Of a DNA stretch of 64,000 nt, positions 59,528 to 64,000 are shown piece after piece. A model generated the notes under the pieces. The model was not told the origin of the DNA, ran no database searches, and saw only the letters and a list, made by a program, of their open reading frames with translations. Source of the DNA: Bacillus sp. J37 (GTDB lineage Bacteria; Bacillota; Bacilli; Bacillales; Bacillaceae); NCBI RefSeq assembly GCF_000518865.1, contig NZ_JAEK01000001.1, forward strand, positions 186,001 to 250,000, given 5' to 3'. Position numbers and translations under genes: made by a program. How positions within the stretch are numbered: the stretch's first letter is position 1; every line of letters starts with the position of its first letter.

Positions 59528-60874
59528 ATGAATCATCGTTACCTACCAATGACAGAGCAAGACAAGCAGGAAATGCTTCAAGCAATTGGTGTTCAAACAG
59601 TAGATGAGCTTTTTCAGGATATTCCTGAGAGTGTTCGTTTTAAGGGAGAGTATAAGATTAAACAAGCAAAATCTGAAACAGAGCTTCTTAAAGAATTATC
59701 ACAACTTGCAGCAAAAAATAATGATTTACGCAAGAATGCTTCATTCTTAGGGGCAGGAGTATATGATCATTACATGCCAATTATTGTTGATCATGTGATT
59801 TCCCGCTCGGAATTTTACACGGCGTATACTCCTTATCAACCCGAGATTTCTCAAGGGGAACTACAGGCAATCTTTGAATTTCAAACGATGATTTGTGAGC
59901 TAACCGGAATGGATGTGGCGAACTCATCCATGTATGATGGTGGAACAGCATTGGCTGAGGCAGCAATGCTTGCAGCAGGACAAACCAAAAAGAAGAAAGT
60001 TCTTATTTCGAAGGCTGTTAATCCGGAAACACGTGATGTGGTAAAGACATATGCGGCAGGACAATATATTGAAGTGATCGAAATTCCTGTTAAAAACGGT
60101 GTGACAGATATAGAAGCATTAAAACAAGAAATGGATGAGGATGTAGCAGCGGTTTTAGTTCAATATCCAAACTTTTTTGGTTCTATTGAGCCATTAAAAG
60201 AGATTGAGCCGGTTGCACATACAGGCAAAAGTATGTTTATTGTTTCATCAAACCCTCTTGCTTTAGGTGCAATAACTCCTCCGGGAGCGTTTGGTGCTGA
60301 TATTGTTGCAGGTGATGCGCAACCATTTGGAATTCCTACAGCATTTGGAGGACCACATTGCGGTTATTTTGCTGTAACAACGAAATTGCTACGAAAAGTT
60401 CCAGGTCGACTTGTTGGTCAAACAACAGATGAAAACGGAAAACGCGGGTTTGTTTTAACGCTTCAAGCACGTGAACAGCATATTCGAAGAGATAAAGCGA
60501 CTTCAAATATATGCTCAAATCAAGCATTAAATGCTCTTGCTGCCTCTGTAGCTATGACAGCTTTAGGGAAAAAGGGTGTTAAGGAAATGGCGATTCAAAA
60601 TATCCAAAAAGCGAACTATGCAAAAAGAGCCTGTTTAAAAGCGGGTTTAGAGCTTCCATTTGATCAACCTATATTTAATGAGTTTGTTGTTAAGCTGGCA
60701 AAACCTGTTGTTGAGGTTAATAAGCACCTTCTGGAAAAAGATATTATCGGGGGATTTGATTTAGGAAAAGTCGATCCTGAATTTGAAAACCATATGCTGA
60801 TTGCGGTGACAGAGCTAAGAACAAAGGACGAAATTGACACACTTGTGAAGGAATTGGGGGATGACAATGAGTAA
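59528..60874 (+). CDS. gcvPA: Glycine dehydrogenase subunit 1
   Basis: A 448-residue N-terminal half of the split, PLP-dependent P protein (glycine decarboxylase). [38 protein letters not shown] and [18 protein letters not shown] are conserved. The PLP lysine is on the partner subunit. ATG 59528 with GAGAGGAGAT upstream is chosen over 59501. It is in the gcv operon, 49 nt after gcvT, and overlaps gcvPB. Confidence 0.96.
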   Translation: MNHRYLPMTEQDKQEMLQAIGVQTVDELFQDIPESVRFKGEYKIKQAKSETELLKELSQLAAKNNDLRKNASFLGAGVYDHYMPIIVDHVISRSEFYTAYTPYQPEISQGELQAIFEFQTMICELTGMDVANSSMYDGGTALAEAAMLAAGQTKKKKVLISKAVNPETRDVVKTYAAGQYIEVIEIPVKNGVTDIEALKQEMDEDVAAVLVQYPNFFGSIEPLKEIEPVAHTGKSMFIVSSNPLALGAITPPGAFGADIVAGDAQPFGIPTAFGGPHCGYFAVTTKLLRKVPGRLVGQTTDENGKRGFVLTLQAREQHIRRDKATSNICSNQALNALAASVAMTALGKKGVKEMAIQNIQKANYAKRACLKAGLELPFDQPIFNEFVVKLAKPVVEVNKHLLEKDIIGGFDLGKVDPEFENHMLIAVTELRTKDEIDTLVKELGDDNE

Positions 60875-62324
60875 TCAAGATCAAGCATTAATCTTTGAAT
60901 TAAGCAAAGAAGGACGTATTGGGTATAGCTTACCAGAGCTTGAAGTCGATGAATTGTCATTAGATGAACTAATTCCTGCTGATTATATTCGTACAGATGA
61001 GGCATTGCTGCCTGAAGTGTCAGAGCTGGATATTATGAGACATTACACAGCTTTATCTAAGCGGAACCATGGAGTTGATTCCGGTTTTTACCCGTTAGGT
61101 TCATGCACGATGAAGTATAACCCGAAAATCAATGAAAATGTTGCGCGTATCGCAGGTCTCGCACATATCCACCCACTACAGGACGAGTCAACAGTACAGG
61201 GAGCAATGGAGTTGCTATTTGATCTACAGGAGCATTTAAAAGAAATTACGGGAATGGACGAAGTTACTCTTCAACCTGCTGCAGGTGCTCATGGGGAGTG
61301 GACTGGTCTTATGATGATTCGTGCCTATCATGAAGCAAACAATGATACAAAAAGAACTAAGGTCATTGTTCCTGACTCAGCACATGGTACAAATCCAGCA
61401 TCTGCTACGGTAGCTGGTTTTGAGACAATTACAGTCAAGTCAGATGAAAATGGATTAGTGGATTTGGAGGATTTACGCCGTGTAGTTGATGATCAAACAG
61501 CTGCTTTAATGTTAACAAATCCAAATACGTTGGGATTATTTGAAGCACATATTTTGGAAATGGCTCAAATTGTTCATGATGCGGGCGGTAAGCTTTATTA
61601 TGATGGAGCTAACTTAAATGCTGTTTTAAGTAAAGCGAGACCAGGTGATATGGGATTTGACGTTGTTCACCTTAATCTTCATAAAACATTTACTGGTCCT
61701 CACGGTGGCGGTGGTCCTGGTTCTGGTCCGGTAGGTGTGAAAGCTGATTTAATCCCGTATTTACCGAAGCCTGTATTAATAAAAACAGAAGAAGGCTATC
61801 ATTTTGAATACAACCGACCACATTCGATCGGTCGTGTGAAGCCATTCTACGGAAACTTTGGGATCAATGTTCGAGCATATACGTACATCCGTACAATGGG
61901 TCCTGACGGCTTAAAGGCTGTAACAGAATATGCTGTGTTAAATGCCAACTATATGATGCGCCGTCTCGCACCATATTATGATCTTCCATTTAATCAACAT
62001 TGTAAACATGAGTTTGTTTTATCAGGTAGACGTCAGAAGAAATTAGGTGTTCGCACACTTGATATTGCAAAGAGGTTACTTGACTTTGGTTATCATCCTC
62101 CAACGATTTATTTCCCGTTAAACGTTGAGGAGTGTATCATGATCGAACCAACCGAAACAGAATCAAAGGAAACTCTTGATGCATTTGTTGATGCAATGAT
62201 TCAGATCGCAAAAGAAGCTGAAGAAACACCAGAAGTTGTGCAGGAAGCACCGCACACAACTGTTGTTAAGAGATTGGACGAAACAACGGCAGCAAGAAAG
62301 CCAATCTTAAAATATCAGCGATAA
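60867..62324 (+). CDS. gcvPB: Glycine dehydrogenase subunit 2
   Basis: A 485-residue C-terminal half of the P protein, carrying PLP on the Lys of [38 protein letters not shown] and [12 protein letters not shown] are family signatures. ATG 60867 gives the usual [20 protein letters not shown] and overlaps the gcvPA stop by 8 nt. It ends at a strong terminator. Confidence 0.96.
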   Translation: MSNQDQALIFELSKEGRIGYSLPELEVDELSLDELIPADYIRTDEALLPEVSELDIMRHYTALSKRNHGVDSGFYPLGSCTMKYNPKINENVARIAGLAHIHPLQDESTVQGAMELLFDLQEHLKEITGMDEVTLQPAAGAHGEWTGLMMIRAYHEANNDTKRTKVIVPDSAHGTNPASATVAGFETITVKSDENGLVDLEDLRRVVDDQTAALMLTNPNTLGLFEAHILEMAQIVHDAGGKLYYDGANLNAVLSKARPGDMGFDVVHLNLHKTFTGPHGGGGPGSGPVGVKADLIPYLPKPVLIKTEEGYHFEYNRPHSIGRVKPFYGNFGINVRAYTYIRTMGPDGLKAVTEYAVLNANYMMRRLAPYYDLPFNQHCKHEFVLSGRRQKKLGVRTLDIAKRLLDFGYHPPTIYFPLNVEECIMIEPTETESKETLDAFVDAMIQIAKEAEETPEVVQEAPHTTVVKRLDETTAARKPILKYQR

Positions 62325-62329
62325 ACGTG

Positions 62330-62362
62330 AAAATGACCTACTTTGTTTGTAGGTCATTTTTC
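62330..62362 (+). terminator. Terminator of the gcv operon
   Basis: A 12-bp perfect stem AAAATGACCTAC (62330-62341) with GTAGGTCATTTT (62349-62360) and a 7-nt loop, then TTC. It also faces the convergent gene and can act on both strands. Confidence 0.9.
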
Positions 62363-62380
62363 GTAATGTTTTTCAAGGCA

Positions 62381-63202
62381 CTATAATTTATGCGCATATT
62401 CATTCAGACGCTTTGAGAGCTGTTCAATCTCCATTACTGAGTTGGAAATTTGCTGCATGGATGTTGCTTGATCACTACCGATCTTATCCATTTCCTTAAT
62501 TGAGTCTGCCATTTGCTTTGTTACCTTTTGGATTTGTCCCGTAATTTCATTGACCTTTTGGGTAGAAGAAACGGTTTCTCTGGAAAACTTTCTAATTTCA
62601 TTTGCTACAACTTCAAATCCTTTTCCTTTTTCACCTGCACGTGCTGCCTCTATTGCTGCATTTAGCCCAAGCAGATTTGTTTGATCAGCAACCTTCTTAA
62701 TCATGGCTAATACGACATCAGTCTCTTTTACATTATCTCCAGCTTGTGTGGATTGAATGATTAGTTCTTGTATATACTTCGCGAGGATATGAGAACCTTC
62801 AGCAACAGTTTTCATTTGATCGTTCGCTTTAGAAAGTGCTTGTCCGATTTGTTCAGCTATATTCTTTAATTCTGTTTGCTTTCGAATTTGGACAGCAATC
62901 CCTCCGATTACGTTATTGTGAACATCAAAAAGGGGGAGAGCTGTACCTGTAAATTCAAAACCATAGAATTCAGCAGGAACATCGGCTTGTAATCGCTTCT
63001 TCTCGCGGATTGCGATAGATAGTGGTTCTTCGGGATTTATTTTTTGTCCGATCTTAATATTGAGGTTGATTTGTTCCCCTGGATGATAAGAAAGGAATTG
63101 CTCTAAATCACAAACTGCTATGGATAAATCAGCTGGAACGGCTGCTTTTATAACAGGGATTATCTTAATTAAGCTTTCTAAAGAATCTATTTTGTTGATC
63201 AT
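62381..63202 (-). CDS. Soluble methyl-accepting chemotaxis-type signalling protein
   Basis: About 273 residues without transmembrane segments. An N-terminal PAS/GAF-like sensor part ([40 protein letters not shown]) is joined to a short MCP signalling hairpin with the invariant tip [20 protein letters not shown] and [17 protein letters not shown]. It resembles B. subtilis YfmS in size. It likely signals to CheA/CheW in the cytoplasm. ATG 63202 with GGAG 9 nt upstream is preferred to the ATG at 63217. Confidence 0.87.
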   Translation of the reverse strand: MINKIDSLESLIKIIPVIKAAVPADLSIAVCDLEQFLSYHPGEQINLNIKIGQKINPEEPLSIAIREKKRLQADVPAEFYGFEFTGTALPLFDVHNNVIGGIAVQIRKQTELKNIAEQIGQALSKANDQMKTVAEGSHILAKYIQELIIQSTQAGDNVKETDVVLAMIKKVADQTNLLGLNAAIEAARAGEKGKGFEVVANEIRKFSRETVSSTQKVNEITGQIQKVTKQMADSIKEMDKIGSDQATSMQQISNSVMEIEQLSKRLNEYAHKL

Positions 63203-63459
63203 TTCATATTTCTCCATTCATTGTAATCTTCTACATCATACATAATACCCTATTTTATAGTAACTTTCTTCTTATACAATATTCACAGATAGTTGTAAGG
63301 CAGTCGTACATTGTCTTAAACATACAATTCATGCCGAAATAATGTTAATCTGCAAACATTATGACTACTTTTTAGAACCTTTGTCGAGAGGGAGGAATTG
63401 AGTACGTGATTAGTAGAACTAGTAGTATTAAGAAAAATAGACAAAGGTTGGTGTTTAGA

Positions 63460-64000
63460 TTGGCAGCAAAATATATAACGATTTCAAAAGCAGCCTCATT
63501 AATCGGTGAAAAAGCATTTGTGTTAAAGCAGTGGGAGGAAGACTTTTGTGAGCTTATCACCATAAAAAGAGATGAAAAGAATATGCGGTTATTTACTGGA
63601 GAGAACATTGAATTTTTCCAAAAGATTAAAGCGTATAAAGATAGAAATTTAGATAATGAGACGATTAAACAACTTCTGCAGCAGCAATCCGTAAGTTCAC
63701 CAGTTCAAGAAAGCTTGGATCAGGCTGATGTTGCTGAGCTGAAAGCAACTCTGTCAAAAATCACTTCATTTATTGAATCCAAACAAGTTCAGTCTGTATT
63801 CGAGATGGATGAACGACTTGATTTGCTTGAGAAAAATGTGATTTCATCGGTTTCAGAGAAAATCAGTGAAACAGCTAAATTACAAACAGAGGTAGCACGG
63901 ATTGAGTTTTCAGATCTTCAAGACATGATTACAAGTTTAGAAGTGACAGCTGAGGCGGAAAGGGAGTCTTTTAAAGAAGAAGTTCATCAGGAAAGAGAAA
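63460..64000 (+). CDS. MerR-like HTH and coiled-coil protein (3' truncated by window edge)
   Basis: The frame is open from TTG 63460 to the window end. The N terminus AAKYITISKAASLIGEKAFV leads into a MerR/RacA-like winged-helix (VLKQWEEDFCE, MRLFTGENIEFFQKIKAYKD), then a long Glu/Lys/Gln-rich coiled coil. Such architecture occurs in DUF3967 or RacA-type DNA-binding proteins. The start is uncertain (GTG 63451 also in frame; AAAGG upstream is weakly spaced). The rest is outside the window. Confidence 0.65.
   Translation, partial: MAAKYITISKAASLIGEKAFVLKQWEEDFCELITIKRDEKNMRLFTGENIEFFQKIKAYKDRNLDNETIKQLLQQQSVSSPVQESLDQADVAELKATLSKITSFIESKQVQSVFEMDERLDLLEKNVISSVSEKISETAKLQTEVARIEFSDLQDMITSLEVTAEAERESFKEEVHQERE

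Overview
The window is low-GC DNA from a member of the Bacillaceae. Both flanks follow the Bacillus subtilis order yqgS-yqgT-yqgU-yqgV-yqgW-yqgX-yqgY-mgsR, comGA to comGG, aroK, yqzE-yqzG, then sinR-sinI-yqhG-yqhH-gcvT-gcvPA-gcvPB. Gene content and start-codon use (many TTG and GTG starts behind strong Shine-Dalgarno sites) fit Bacillus or a close genus such as Metabacillus. The species cannot be fixed from this stretch.

Layout. 1-11.4 kb is housekeeping: the 3' end of a lipoteichoic acid synthase, a gamma-glutamyl endopeptidase, small yqg genes, the Spx-like regulator MgsR, a tRNA-Gln, the complete seven-gene comG competence pseudopilus operon and shikimate kinase. 55.3-64 kb is again conserved: yqhG, the SNF2 helicase yqhH, a tandem glycine riboswitch ahead of the glycine cleavage operon, a soluble methyl-accepting protein and a truncated MerR-like gene.

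Between them, where B. subtilis carries tapA-sipW-tasA, lies an accessory island of about 42 kb. It starts with a SlrR/SinR-like repressor overlapping a SinI-like gene, divergent from a long exopolysaccharide (eps) cluster: epsA, epsB, an EAR-type antitermination RNA, a small ORF, epsC, galU, epsD, epsF, a GT2, epsG, a small ORF, epsL, epsM, epsN, a run of at least seven further glycosyltransferase or pyruvyltransferase genes, a flippase, a frameshifted acyltransferase, degraded mobile DNA, a WecA-like initiating transferase, another GT4 and a mutase-like flavoprotein. An antisense phage-type beta-helix gene and galE follow. The island then carries a lasso peptide cluster (43.5-52.9 kb) of the paeninodin type with two cyclases, each followed by its own precursor (C1-A1, C2-A2), and one shared set of kinase, RRE protein, leader peptidase, nucleotidyltransferase and ABC exporter. 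The island ends at canonical sinR-sinI.

Regulation ties the island together. Sequences matching the SinR heptamer GTTCTYT, mostly as 16-bp inverted repeats of the form GTTCTTTATANNGAAC, occur in front of epsA, galE, both lasso units and the slrR-like gene. The sinI-sinR pair itself lies behind an excellent match to a cyclic-di-GMP-I riboswitch and two Spo0A-box-like sites. My reading is a consolidated biofilm island in which c-di-GMP, through SinI/SinR, may gate both matrix polysaccharide and two lasso peptides, one of which (A2, predicted 37-residue core with two cysteines) looks unusual. The individual gene families are clear. The regulatory wiring is inference from sequence motifs.
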